Source of the DNA: Coprinellus micaceus
Lineage: Eukaryota; Basidiomycota; Agaricomycetes; Agaricales; Psathyrellaceae
NCBI GenBank assembly: GCA_951394405.1
Contig: OX596343.1
Location: forward strand, 1,860,001 to 1,924,000
Direction: 5' to 3'
Length of the DNA: 64,000 bases
How positions within the stretch are numbered: the stretch's first letter is position 1; each line of letters starts with the position of its first letter. Shown one piece after another: positions 12,081 through 24,970 of the stretch. The position numbers were made by a program, and so were the translations under genes. The notes under the pieces are model-generated. The model did no database searches, was not told the DNA's origin, and was given only the letters and a program-made list of their open reading frames with translations.

Positions 12081-15000
12081 CGCAAAAGATTTAAGGAGGG
12101 CGCTACAGTATGTTGTCTCCGCTTTTATACGCCTCCAGAGCCATGTGAGTCAGAGGTAGAGTCATTTTTTCAGACGTTCCAGGGAGTCATTCACAGCCAA
12201 ATCGAATCAGCAGAGGGCGCTCCCGAAGGTGCGTCTACCTGCTCTGAGTCTACTCGATTTCGAAATATCAGCCGCTTCAAGAATATCCAGGGGGGTGTCG
12301 ATTGCAGGAGGGAATGCGCAAATGCAAGCGAATTCTGATTTGGGATGCGCAGAGTACAAGAAAGCCAAACCCCTCCGTCATGAATCATACAGAATTAGGG
12401 GCCCAGAGAAGCTGGGTATAGAGGACGCGGAAGAAATGGAACATGCGGCGTGCGTCAAATGATCAAGAAAGTGACAGAGGGTATCGGGCCAAACGACGGT
12501 ATCCGGAACTGGAGAATTTCAGCACGTCGTCCAGAGCTTTGGTCGATTAAGAGGTAGGGGTTTCATCGAGAATGCATTCGCGATGGGCACTGTTAAGCAG
12601 GGGCGGGAATTCCCTCAGATTTATCATAGCCAGACCTAGTAGTGATAAAATGCTCCGTCTGTCAGTATGGGTGGCCCTTTCTGCGGTATGTGGTTACACG
12701 TACAGCTGGGGTGCCTCCAAGGCAAGGCTAACGACCACGCGTGGGTCGACTGGGTGGTCCCCAGGATTGCATCTCCCGGATGAGAGGGAAGGCAAACTTG
12801 AACGCTCCAAAGCGACTCTTCGAGAGTACTTCCGAGCTTCAAAGCTAGGCCCAGGGTTCGGGAGAACTTAATCGACAGCCTCGGAAGTCGTGAGGAGCTA
12901 GGCGTACCTCCACACAATCAAAGCAACGTAGACTAACCATAAAGGTCATCAGGCAGGCCGTACGGTTTAGTGGAAACGGGGGACTCACTTGGAGTATTGG
13001 CAAAGAAGAATACGACGCTGCCCAACCGAGCGTCAGCGGGGTAGTATGTAAGTATTTCATACTTAGTTGTACTTACAAAATGGGACTAGTCGGGTGTAGA
13101 ACATACTGCAAACGGAACTTCAGCTGCATGCCGGGGTGAGGGAAGGCGGAGATCTCACCAGTGTTATTCCTAGGACGGTAGATGTACTGAGGGTAGCGCC
13201 AGACCCCGACCCGCGCCGTGCGTTAGCTCAAACCCCACCCGGAACACTTACGGACTAAAGCAGCTCACCAAATGGCCGACACCCTGACGAGGCAGATCAA
13301 CACGTATTTTCGCAGGAACTGCTCGAGGCTGGCTGCTATAAATGAAACTGGCAACTCTACGGCTAATATTGGCTTACGCTGGGTTTTCGGCCTCCTTGAT
13401 CGCAGCCAAACCGCTCAGAATCAAATGGCAGACTGAGCCCATTGCGAGGAGCTCGCTTGTACCAGTGGCGGACGACAAAATAGCGAAGCCAGCTCCCTGC
13501 AGCTGAAAGACGTCAACCAGAACTCGAGCGTGTGGGAGAAGGTCCTGAAACACACCCTCCCTTGTTCGATGTTACGGTAGAAGAGACTATACCGCTCCTC
13601 TGTGATGCTAGGGCAAAGAGTTGAGCGGAATAAGCAGATGTGATTCAGTTCTTACATTTCCATTATATGACCTATCCAGGGAACGGATTAGCCCGAAGGG
13701 GTTAAAGTTGGGAAGCAGTAGAAAGCCTGAAACATACATATTCCACCCCCTGAGTAGAGAGGTACCGTCAGAGGCTTCACGGAAAGACTGGGAATTGAAG
13801 CATACGCACCGAGTGCGACAAGCGTCAGCAGGCCCTGGAGGCAGTTAAGAAGCTGCCTTGGTCTCAACAGCGGCTGTACACTCACTACAGCCACGAGGAT
13901 GCCGCGGTACGGCCAAGGCTTTCTGGACGCAGTAGAAACTAGAGAGAGATAAGATTGAACCGATCCCTATGAGTAACTCGGGGTTCTGCAAGAACAGGAG
14001 ACAATAGGATCTCACACTTCCATGCGTTATAGGAAGTCAACCTATTGCACCGAATTAACGCGAATACCAGGTCGTCGTGAAAGGACCCCGACCCACCCTT
14101 GCGCGACAAAAGCGGTCGTATACTGGCAAGTAAAACAGCTCCTGTGAGTCACCGTCCGTATGGGGGTTTTTATTTTAGCTCCACTCACAACCACAGCACA
14201 GCTTGCCTGGAAGCCCCGACGTGCTTTAGACGACGCCGAATCGAAGAGTAGCTGTGCCGAAGGACGTACCGGGGTGAAACTGAGGGGGAGGGGGCGGTGG
14301 ACCGTGACGATGGACGATATCAGTCTCAACTTGATCAAGAACTGGATGTGGGAGAACGCACATTCGCAGCACGTTCCCTGGGACCAACTCTTCCGCGACC
14401 GGATACTCCACGAGCAACGCTTGACATGTGAGGAAGACGAACCCAGCCTGGAGGGATGATAATCCCCTTCGTACCCCAAGATGGTTTCAATCAGCGAGAC
14501 CGACTAGTGCGCACGTATGTTTGCGGGCACGTACAAAAGGACAACAACGACGGCCTTCGTGAACCGGTCGTCCATTCCAGATGACGCCCCAGAGAAATAG
14601 CGGACCGAGAGGATCTAGTGGATTCGCAAAAAAAAAAAAAAAAAAAAAAATCAGTCATATTCTTTCCCACCACTGGTGACCGTCGGTAGCAAGGACGTAC
14701 AATGTTCGATAAGTAAAGACTGCGGGGGGAAGGAAGCGCGAGGTTGGTCGTCTTCGAGAACGTAGCTACCTAAGTTAACTTACAGGGAATTCACGATTTC
14801 AGTCACGAACTCCGGCCTCGCTTGTAAAGGGCGGAATTCCATTGCAACTGGGAGTAAGCCTGGCGCAGGGTACAGATATGAAAGAGGAGGAGAAGACGCA
14901 AGGGGTTCAAACTGCCTCGGCGGTAAGGAGGAAGCCTTGACCCGTTGGAACCTTCAAGCACTAAGTACTAATCATGGTGGCGGGAAGGGTCGAGGACCGG

Positions 15001-16937
15001 CTTTCATTTTTTTTGCCGACAGGTTATGTTTTGAGGGAGGTTACGTCGCTGACCTTCTCCAGGGCCCAGAAATGACCTTGAAGTACCAACGAAGGCCAGC
15101 TCCAAGGGGTCTCTAACTGGCGCCGGAACGTGTACCCGCCGTTCCCAGATTCCTCGGGGGCTGAGCTTTTCCTCAACTTTCCTCGAGAGAAAGGGGAAGT
15201 ACTAGCGGTCCAATAAATATGGCATCAGCGGGGTCTAGGACGACGGAACCACGTAAAACCCAATGAACGGGAGGCTGGGGTTCTAGAAGGTACTTGAATG
15301 GATCCTGTTCGCGTTTGGGGGAAGACTCCGAAACGGTAACTTTTGCAGAACGTCTCGAAACGAAATCAAGGGGATAGTAATAGATGTAGTAGAAAATGGG
15401 ATCCCGGTGAAACCACCGCACCCGGCATCGTGCGAAAGTTCGGAGCTCGAGGCGCGCCAACTTCCGAGCTCCCATTGCAAGCCTTCGGTTCATCTACCGG
15501 CGTAGCGAGAGAAGTAGTACACGATGAAATGCGAGCATATTGGCGAGAGAGCCTGGCAGCCATAGAAAGGGCCTCGATCGGTGGCTAGAGCACCGGAGGG
15601 ATGAACCTAGGACCAGAGGAATGTCAGTAGAATAGCAAAAGCGCAAGGGGTAAATTTTAAGTGTCTGCAGGGTTGGAGACGCCCGGGGCTAGTGCAAATC
15701 CCCATTTGCGCGAGTTCGTTTGGCCGCCTGTCCAAGCTCTAGTGTCAGAACCCGAAACTTACCAAAAGACTCGAAGAGGAAACTGAACCTCCGTCGCGGG
15801 GTCCGGTTCGCGACTAGTCTATGAAAGGCCTCACAAGGCAACATCATTTAAGTTTGGACCCAGCCATTTCGATTTGATCTGGCGGGCACAGCCGAACCGA
15901 TGTCCCGGCGGCGCGGCCCCCAGTCCCGCCTTCAAGTTTGGATAGTACATGCCAGGCGCGTCGCCGAACGGTTTGAGACGAGGCCAGGGAACCCTGTGGG
16001 TGGTGGAGTGCCATGGACCATGGACACCAATTACCATTAGTCTGTTTCTTCTCATCTGGCTATACTGCGAGACTACTGAACGAGCGAACATTCTGGAGGT
16101 ACGACAAATGAAATAGTACGACATGGCGAAAGTTCTCAGTCTCGAACCTCCACCGTCACGCAACCACCGTCGTGGCTAGTGTCGCCTGGGGACGGTTGAA
16201 GGAGCTGGTAAGGAATTCCTCGGGTAGTGAGGAAAAACTGCATCGTGGTTGCACTGAATAAAATGTGACTTCCTAGAAATACATCTTGCAACGTCTCCAT
16301 ACATAATGCAAACCCGACAGATGAGCGCTCGCCTGCTACGAGGCCATCGCCAGGCAAGGTGCAAATTCGCGAGCGCTCGAAATGGCAAGGCCGACGCTTC
16401 TAGGGGTTTCCCGAAGCAGGAGTGACAGATCAACGCGAAACGTGAGTTTGAGGTAGAAATCGGTGCGCATTGGCCAAACCCAAATTCCCAAACTAAGCCC
16501 GACAACCCCTTTGACCAGTGGCGGCCACAATAGTCACGTCGGACGTAACTTACTCAGTCATAGGCGGTCAATCGAGAGGAGTCTATACATATATATATAT
16601 ACATTCAATTTTTGGGGTTGCCCTAGGGTGTGTCGTTCCGAGTCCCAGAGAGGAAAACGACAGCGATCCGAGCAACAAGTGTCCTGCTGTCAGAGTTTTG
16701 GCGATCATCCGAGTAAGCGACTGCGAATGAGCTGGCATTATCCGATATGCTCAGACACACTTATCTGCAACGTTTTCCGAGGATGAGGTCCGAATGGATA
16801 GCGATCTGGCAAGTTAATCAAGATTCCCGTAAATTACGTACAGGTCGAGTCATTGTCGACTAGTACCGATAAATAGAGCCCCGTTCTGGGTTACACCGCA
16901 TTCGGGTTGTGCGGTAGGTGATAGGCGGCGTGTGGCG
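12081..16937. other. long gene-poor stretch
   Basis: I find no coherent gene in these 4.9 kb; the open frames are short and overlap on both strands. Visible landmarks are an A23 homopolymer at 14628-14650 and a short AT run near 16585-16602. The stretch may hold very old repeats that cannot be recognised by eye. Confidence 0.5.
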
Positions 16938-18817
16938 TCACTCCAGGTCGTCTACATCGTCACAGCCAGAGTCCAAGCAATGGTACTCTGAGAGCCCGAA
17001 ATCGATGAGCTTAAGGTCGCCAGCCTCGTTCACAACGACATTATCCTTCCTTATGTCATGGTGGTGAAAGCCACCTCGGTGGAGCTTTTGCACGAGCTCC
17101 GCGATGCGAAGCCTGAGGAAGGAGGGTTAGTGAGTGACTCATTTATACGAGTTTGGTGGAGGCTCACCGGATCTCGTCATCAACGGCCTGGACTGGTTCG
17201 CCCTCGTAGGATATCACGATGAAAAATTCCCTTGTATGCTCGACCCGCCCACAAGCGTACCAGTTAGGAATGACGCTGCCTTGAAGGTCGGAGAGCTTAT
17301 TGTACAACTCCTTCTCAGCTTCGAATTCATCAGACCGGAGGTGGTCGAACATTTTAATGAATATGCCGAGATCACGGTAAACGTAAAAGCGCTTATTGTA
17401 ATGGTGACTTTTCAACCTCTGCCCACCGGGGAGGGATGCTGATATGGAGGGGGCGTTCGGTATGTTCCTTTGGGTTGACCAGTTGAGAAATATGCAGAAC
17501 GATGAAAATCCTTTGCGTACCCTTGATGATGAATAATGAGACAGGAGCCGTCTTCAAGACGGAGCCTCCCCACCTGCCCCAAACGCTCTCCCCAAGTCCG
17601 ACCCTTCACCACCCACGCCATCCGGAAGAGACCCAGGCGGTGTCTCCAACCGTCCGTAATCACCTGAATCATGGACCCAACGAAAAGGGTCAGCTGGTAG
17701 ACCAGCCAGAAAGTCCATTCCCAGAGTCCGATTGGAGCTGGCTCACCTAGGGCTTGCACAGCTTCCTCCATGATGGGTATCAGAGCCGTGAGGAGCTGAT
17801 GACCTGACTGGTCCTCCTTCCCCTTCGACTGCTTGAGCCATAGTTCAAAGACATCATGTCGAGAACCAACGTAGGCGGAGAAGGGAATGAAAAAGAGAAG
17901 CGTTCGGTACACTGGAACCCAGTTATCCTTGCGCCTGATGAGGTTGACCATTTTCTTGCCTGCGTTTAATTGGATGGTCAGATGGGTACGGACCCTTGTT
18001 TATAAAAGAGCATAGATAGAGGATGGATGTATACAGACCAGGGATTATAGGGGAGTTGAGAAGGTTGCCAGAAAGTGTGATTCTCTTCGCTACGAAATCG
18101 ACATAGCACAGTTGCGCCACGGTGGGAGTGCATAGGATCATGAACAGCAAGGCACCCTCACCCTCAACCTGGATGTCCAGGGAGTATTTAAAAATCTGAC
18201 ATTGTGTGAGGCAGTATGAACAACGGAGATGACAGTATACGTACTTGGTTGATGACACAGAAACTAGAGCCAAGTGCTCCTTGTGTGAAGGGAGCTGTCC
18301 GAGCCAAGCCCAGGTAGAGGCCGCTGAACGGGAAGGCATTCCAGACAGGGGCTGGGGCGGCGAAACCGGTCTTCAGTTCAATCGGTGCCCATCGGGCCGT
18401 ATCCTTTCGAAAGACGAAGTCGAGTCTGCGGGGTGTTGGCTCGTCATTGGTAGCGCTTTCATCGTGGACCGAGATCGAGGTGTCGAACTCCGTCTCGTAA
18501 AGCCTGGCGAGCGTGACCATAGACTGGTTCATCATTTCGCGAGTCGACCCTTCGTGCCAGCTGGAAACATTCACTCGGCCAACTTTCACGCCCGCCAGTT
18601 CGAAAGTGTGATTGAGGAGGAGGGTGGGGCATTGTAACTTCGCCTGCTTCTCGGGGGCGATTATTCCAACTTTCCACCCCCCGATGTCCGGGGACGGGGT
18701 TTCACTGCCAGAGACACTGCGACGGCAGCTGCTGGATGTGGATTTGATAGGGCCACTTTCTGTCGTTCTGACAGCAAAGGTATCGCACCATGCGTCGCCT
18801 ATTTGTTGTGGCTCCAA
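16938..18817 (-). CDS. protein-kinase-like protein with possible nuclease-like N-terminal part
   Basis: Exons 18817-18245, 18195-18039, 17959-17427, 17391-17168 and 17112-16938 join in phase to 553 codons. The C-terminal third is a protein kinase fold. It has a beta-3-type lysine in IFIKMFD, a glutamate in EAEKEL, HHDIRKDN as the HRD...N catalytic loop, and IDFGLSEY as DFG, so the catalytic residues look intact. The first exon contains LDFVFRKD followed 12 residues later by IELKTGF. This D...ExK spacing is seen in PD-(D/E)XK nucleases, but that is suggestive only. Exons 2-3 carry hydrophobic segments that could be membrane helices (LLFMILC; WTFWLVYQLTLFVG). Fungal proteins joining a nuclease-like and a kinase-like domain are known among Crinkler-type families, but I see no Crinkler header here. 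The start could lie further upstream. The 35-nt intron at 17392-17426 is very short. Confidence 0.65.
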
Positions 18818-21800
18818 CCTCGGCTCACCGCTTCGGGGGGTGACCTGGTAGGTAGGTAAGCATTAGACCCAGCGCAGACAATTTTTCTTACTCCTGAGAT
18901 GGTTAAGAGCTGGGCTTTGACCTTCTTGCCAGTGCCCGGCATCGTGTGGGGAGGGCGAGAGATTCGAGGGGGACGCCTTGTGGGATGAGTTTATTTGACA
19001 GGTGGCCTCGTGACGTGGAAATTTTACTCGCGGGCATATTATCACCGATCTTCTTATCATCGTACTCGCCGCAGTGCTTCATCCGAATCATCAGAACCAG
19101 CACGGTCAGTGACCAAAGGAAGTCCATATATATCCACGTCGCGAGATTCGGTTTGAGTGGGTTTGAGTATTAATCTTATGAGCAATGCCCAAGCGAAGTC
19201 TTCGAGCAGAGACAATGCAGAGGCTGTACAGCAGAGGGAACTCTTGAATCTCGAGCGTTGGGCTGCCTTGTTTAGGCCTTATGTTACATATATCGTAGTC
19301 AACCCCGGCCAGTAGCAGAGTGAACCAAAGAACCACTAAAGGGACGACGTGCTGTTCGGAGGACTCGGAAATAATGGGTGCGAGTAGCAGTTGGGCTCAT
19401 CGCTTGTGTCTGCTGCGTTCAACGTGTCTCGAATACCGCACCTGAGCTCCGTTTCGTTCTAATTATTACTATTATACAAGATAAGGCCTCGCCCCCAATA
19501 TGACAGTTAAACTTTACGACGTCACCTCATCCAGCTCAACTCAACGCAACTCAAACCCGATTTAAGTTGTCGATGCGATTGGGCGCAATATGAAGAAAGA
19601 GGTCGGCGGGTAATGAAGCGGTGCTTGGCGCTAGACGTCGTAACCGGACAACGTCGACCATATCAATAGAGGGAAGCCATATGGAGGAGATCTGCGAGTT
19701 CGGAACAGGGAAAGCAATGGTCGAAAGTAGGGTCCTAAGGCTACGCACGTTCGGTCCAGGGTCCAAGCAACGATCCAAACAGCCTCGCTTCGCTCTGGCC
19801 CTCAATAAAGCTGCTCAGAATAAGGAACCAAAAGGTCAAAGCAGCTCTGACACTACGAAGCTACGAAGCACGCCAAGGGTCCAAGCAAAGATCCAAACAG
19901 GTGCAAACGAATTCGCGACATCTGCTTAATATAATAGTAATCTCCGCTGGACCACGGTGCGATATCCTGCTTTGACCATGTGCATTCCCAATTTTCTGCT
20001 CCTACATTGCTTATCCCAACGCCCATGGCGTTTATTCTGCCTCCCTCCCTCGGCCTGGTCGTACTAGTGACCGCTAAGTTGCCCGATTACGACATTTTGC
20101 GGCAGGCATCGCCTCGTTGCTCACAATTATTGTGCTTAATCGGCAATCGGGTTTGGGTTGATTCGAGCTGTGGGTTAGGAAAAGGAAACGGCCGTATTGA
20201 AGGCCAGAGCAAAGCCCTACTTGGTAGGGCACTGCGGATTTGATGCGCAGTGGTCACTACAGGTGACTTGCCATAAGATTAAAAACACAGGACCCAGCTA
20301 TAGATCTATACATTCACGCACGGGAGAAGCACCTGCGGAGACCTTCTGGGACGGGCGATAGGGTCGGACCTTGGGAAGACTCGACATCGTACGGGGCCTT
20401 TTGCCCATCGTAGTAGGCACGATGGGCCTTTTTGGGGCACTGTCCCTTCCAAGTTGCCTGAGTGGGTGCCTGTCAAACTTAGTCGCTAAATGTTGTTCGT
20501 CGTGACGGCCGGCGCACTTTGACCGCGTTCAGATGAACTACTTAGTACAGTTGGCTTCGTTTGTCAAAACAGACTGTTGGCTGGTTCACAGGGAAGCCCA
20601 ACGTCAAGCACGCTACTTACGTGCATCGTCCCAACTCTTTAGAGTTAATCCCCGAATAGCCCCGAATGTGACGCCAGGGATGCGTGAGGATCGTGAGGTT
20701 ATCCTCCACACGGTGGCGGAAAATACCCCGTTCTCTGAGGGAGATGACCGGCGTGCGTTCAGTATCCAGACATCTGGTGTTCATGAGGTATGTACGGTAA
20801 ACTTGGTATGCGCCAGCGATCAGATTGATAGGGTATAGTGAATGCTTCAGGCTTCCGCACGAACGTTATCACGGGGGATTTTAGTAGAGGCATGAGGGAG
20901 GATAACTGGCAGGACGAGAAGACGTGGATAGACGCGCAGAGAACTGGTCGGGGAGAGATGAGACGAGCTAAACGCCCAAACGACGCGACTGCACGACAAT
21001 TTGACGACAATCAAGTATTGGCACCACTGCCATTGAGGAGCGGCCCTAGAAACCTTCGAACAGCGGGGCCAAATAGGATAATCGACGCCTAGATCGGATC
21101 CACAGAGATAACGGGAGAATCTGCGAGAGGTAGGGCTATAACACGGGTTTAGAACGCTGTGCTATTCTGGAAACATACCTGCGCGCAACTCCGAGTCCGC
21201 AGATCCCTCAATCCCCAGGTCTTGGTGCAACCCATTGTGTCTCAGAGTCGGTGTTTCCCAGTTGCCAAGAGACGGTGCGACCCAAGAGCTCCTGGTCGAG
21301 CTCTTACGTTCCATTTATCATAAGTACCCGGGGATCTGTTCATCGCCTGATGGTCAAAGGAGAAATAAAATAAAATAACTCTGTTAAGTGCCAAGAGGGG
21401 TGTACTTTGAGAGCCGTCGAGATGGGCGCATCGTGATGACCCTGTGGGCTCCTCAGGATTGTACGTACGACATACCACAGCCGAAAACTCTCACCGCAAC
21501 GAACGTTTGGAGGGAGCAAGTGACGGCGGGAAGAAATACCGTTTCCACACTGCAAATCGGGTTGTGTTCGCCAATCAGGCCTCGCATTCCGCGCCCCACC
21601 ACCGCCCCCACCGCCTCACAAGGTGTCTGCGGACGAAGGAATAAGGGGTTGGGCAGAGCGACCGGTCACTGCATCTGACGTTGAGTAGGCGGGGAATGAC
21701 CGCCAGTCTCCAGAGTGGCTCGCAAAACATTTCGATGGGCTTCCGGCGCCCAGGCCCCTGGTGCACCCCCCGGAGGTCCAAGTTACTGAATCTCAAGTTA

Positions 21801-23508
21801 CGCACACTTATAATAGGCGGGTTGAGCCGCTGTTAGTGGTTCGGGTTCGGTTAGGGGTTAGAGTTGGTCAGTTATAGGTTCGGGGGACAGGTAGATCAAT
21901 TCTTAAGCGCCCTACATCCGAGTGGTTTGGGCTGTTTGGGCTGTTGGGTGTGTATCGGCCAACGGCCTTGGCAATGCCCTTGTGGGAGTGGCTCCAGCAA
22001 ATTTCGCAGAGTCCGACTTACTCGAGCGCGAAATTAGTATATACTCCATAGTGGACGCCCAACGTGTAGACTCGGGGTAGTATGTCTCCAACAACATAGT
22101 ACACGCAAACGCCTTGCCCAGGGAGAACGTGACTCAGAGCAGTGCACCCTCCTGCTCATAAGCAGTTGTCGGGTTCGGACGTAGAGGCGCCTTCCAAGAT
22201 GAACGCACTGCAAACGGCTTTGATGAATTTTCTCGATAGAAGCGGCGTGCCTCTTGCGCCTCTGGGTCGTTCATCTCAACTTCAGTACACCTTTCTCGCA
22301 GTCCCGTAAGGATTGTCATTGCAAGGCCGGGGAGCTGCCGCGCGCTGCGTAGGCAGAACAAGGAGCAGCAATTTCCGTGCGGTGGATCTATAGTCATTAG
22401 CAGACGCGGATTCAGTTTCTTCGGCGAAACCGAAAATCATACATGCGCAGGCGGGCGGGTTGGGGTCTGACGCGGATTGAGTCGAAACTGGTAAGCGAGG
22501 AGACGTGCGAACGACAACCGTGACGGTTCTCCAACGAGGCAAGTTAGATGTGGAATATACTAGTAGATTAGTTTTGGTTAACAGGAAGGAGTGCGAAACC
22601 CACTCGTATGGCTAGTCGCTGGTGAGGGGAGCGAGGAAGGGAGAGAGCCGCAAATTGGGGAGACAAAAAGCGCAGTGCAGAGGAACGGGATGTCATGTGC
22701 AAAGGGACCGGAGAGGTGGATGAAAGAAGGACAGGTTATACTTAACAAGAGGTATAGCGCGCCAGGGGGGCGGGGGGCGGGTTTAAAGAGGTGTCATAAG
22801 ACAGTCGAGACGGGTGTTGTCCCTGGGTAGGCAGGTGAGGAACAAGTGGAATGGTGAGTACGACCAGCCCCAATCCCTATACCTACGAGCACAGCAGAGC
22901 GTTCGAATTCAGGGAGGGAGATGGTGGGCGGCCGTTGTGAGGTTGTTGATTAACGCTCCACTGTAGGTTGGTTGAAGGTGAAAACCTTGATTGCGTCTCC
23001 TCCTCTACCCCCTCCCTAGGCCCTCAATGCCCCGATCTCAGCCTCACCCACCGCTTCCTCCACAGAAAGCCGCACCTGCGGTTTTGAGGGACGGCTTCGA
23101 GATAAGCTGACGGAAAGGTTGGTGGATTCGGCTGATCGGAGTGGCCAGTGAGTTAGACTGACTGCGCCGAACGAAGGGTGGTGGAAATCAGGAAGAAATG
23201 GCGCGTATAAGGCAAGGGAGATAAGACAGAACACGGAAATGGTCCAGAACCGAGGGGGAAAGGTGGGAAAACATAAACGGAATGCGCCATGATACAAGTA
23301 CATACATACATACCGCGAAGGTGAATGAAGTCTAGAAAATGCGCGAGAATGTCATGTAACTAGTGCATGTGAATCGTGAAAGGAATGCGTAGCGTACGTC
23401 AAGTGAGAATGGAGGGAAGAAGATGAGGTTGGAATGGGTGAATTGCTCGAATATGCTATAGGGATAAGATAAATGTTCGCACCGGCGTAGCCCACGGGTG
23501 ACTCGGTA
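18818..23508. other. gene-poor stretch with a few small repeats
   Basis: No gene is supported in these 4.7 kb. Two near-identical 24-bp direct repeats (19759-19782 and 19877-19900, one mismatch, core GTCCAAGCAA) and one perfect hairpin (20403-20427) are visible. Confidence 0.5.
20403..20427. repeat. perfect 9-bp hairpin
   Basis: GCCCATCGT, a 7-nt loop (AGTAGGC), then ACGATGGGC; the right arm is followed by CTTTTT. Both arms match exactly. In a eukaryotic genome this has no assigned function. Confidence 0.7.
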
Positions 23509-24279
23509 TCAGGAGGAGACATTGCAAAAAGACTGATAGGAAGAAGTATGCCCTCCCAAATCGCCGGGCACATCAAGAGGGGGCCTACCAGCCTTCCAAA
23601 AGTCTGACAGCGCTGGCTCGAGCGTCGATGGCCGCTCGCTGAAATCCATCCCAAGCGCAATCAGTTCTTCTTCACTGAAATTGCCGAGAGATCTCGAGGG
23701 CAAGCATCTCCTCTCAACAGACACGAATTCAGAGGCGAACTTGTCCTGATGTCTGAAGCCTGAACTGTTGGCGACGATTGCTCGCCCCAGCTCTTTAAAG
23801 CGGTGATCAAGAGCTATCAGGTCTTTGACAAGGTCCAACGCGTGCACAACTACGCCTCCAATTTCGTAGCGTTTTGCGTCCATATTGGCAAGCGTTACGG
23901 CCATCTCTGTGTACATGAGTTGTTCCTCTGCTGGGCAAGGAGTGAGGGGGCGCTGGCCAGGCTGTGGGTTAGCGGAGAGGGCTACGCATCCTTTGCGTTT
24001 CGCAGGACTCACGGGGGGTAGACCTGATTGGGGACGCTGGGATGAGCTTGGTATTGCATTACTTGACTGCGTTTGAGCAGAACTGAGACCTGCTGTGTCC
24101 GAGTGCTGTACTGCCGCAGGTTGGGAGCACAGGGCGGCCTCCCGTTTAGTCCTTGACCGCAGATTCCTGGCGGGAGGGGACTCGGATGGATTGCTGGAGG
24201 CGCTGGGCTTCAAGGCGTAGGGGCGCCCAGGTTTCGTCCTGCCAGTCTTGTTTTGCTTCAAAGAAGTTGAAGTCGTCAT
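23509..24279 (-). CDS. unknown protein, 256 aa
   Basis: This is an uninterrupted frame from ATG at 24279; the frame stays open further upstream, but this ATG begins the natural-looking Ser/Thr/Lys-rich N-terminus. Residues 1-105 are low complexity, with a basic NLRSRTKREA segment. Residues 110-230 look globular with an acidic helix-like middle (ALDLVKDLIALDHRFKEL). I recognise no domain. A Ser/Pro-rich head followed by a short helical region is also the build of the neighbouring gene at 24971-27337 and of the coiled-coil gene at 37446. Splicing near the 3' end cannot be excluded. Confidence 0.5.
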   Translation of the reverse strand: MTTSTSLKQNKTGRTKPGRPYALKPSASSNPSESPPARNLRSRTKREAALCSQPAAVQHSDTAGLSSAQTQSSNAIPSSSQRPQSGLPPVSPAKRKGCVALSANPQPGQRPLTPCPAEEQLMYTEMAVTLANMDAKRYEIGGVVVHALDLVKDLIALDHRFKELGRAIVANSSGFRHQDKFASEFVSVERRCLPSRSLGNFSEEELIALGMDFSERPSTLEPALSDFWKAGRPPLDVPGDLGGHTSSYQSFCNVSS

Positions 24280-24970
24280 AGCGACTGCCAGGAGCCCTAC
24301 GCGCAAATGAGCTTCGGGGGATAGAAAAGCTGAGTGCCGACACCCAAGGTAACATGCGTACCTTCGGGGTGAGTCGCCGCCAAACAAGCAGATAACTGCA
24401 CTCGCACTGGCCCGGGAGCTTTCAACTCAGAGGGCCGAAACAAATTAGGGAGGTGGAGAATTCAATGAAAGAGGTGAGGGTCAAACAAGTGAAAGCGGTC
24501 AACGTGACGGAAACGTGGGTGATCAACGGAACTCAACTGTTTCCCCTGCTTCCCCAGCAGTCGAACCGGAAGCAGCTCAGCGCGGTCCTTGGGCGATCCT
24601 GGGGAGAACCATCACCCTCCCGAGGATACCCAATATCCAAAGTACGGAAGGAACGAAAGACCTTGCCATGCGTAAGTCCCAACCTTGGCCCCGGGTCATG
24701 GGATTCGGCGGGGGTTTACCACGATAGCCACCCCCGTCTCATTTCCAGCGATGAATACCGTGGCGGAGGGACGTTGGTGGACATATTCGTTTAAATACAG
24801 CGCGTTTATATACAGTACATAACTCGGAAATTAAGAGTAGGGGTAGCTATGCCCCAAGCGTTGGCATGATCGGTTGCGTATACTAATTTTACTAGCTAAT
24901 GTGCATGTCAAGAAGGGAATGCTCTCCGCGTCGTAATCTCCCAGTGGCCTCTAGTGAATCCTCAGCACTA

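Noticed and set aside
16585..16602. AT run as a promoter TATA box
   Set aside because: No gene begins downstream on either strand within a useful distance; it is a simple repeat.
21840..21885. Interstitial telomere-like repeats (GGTTAGGGGTTAG)
   Set aside because: Only one or two imperfect units; no regular array.
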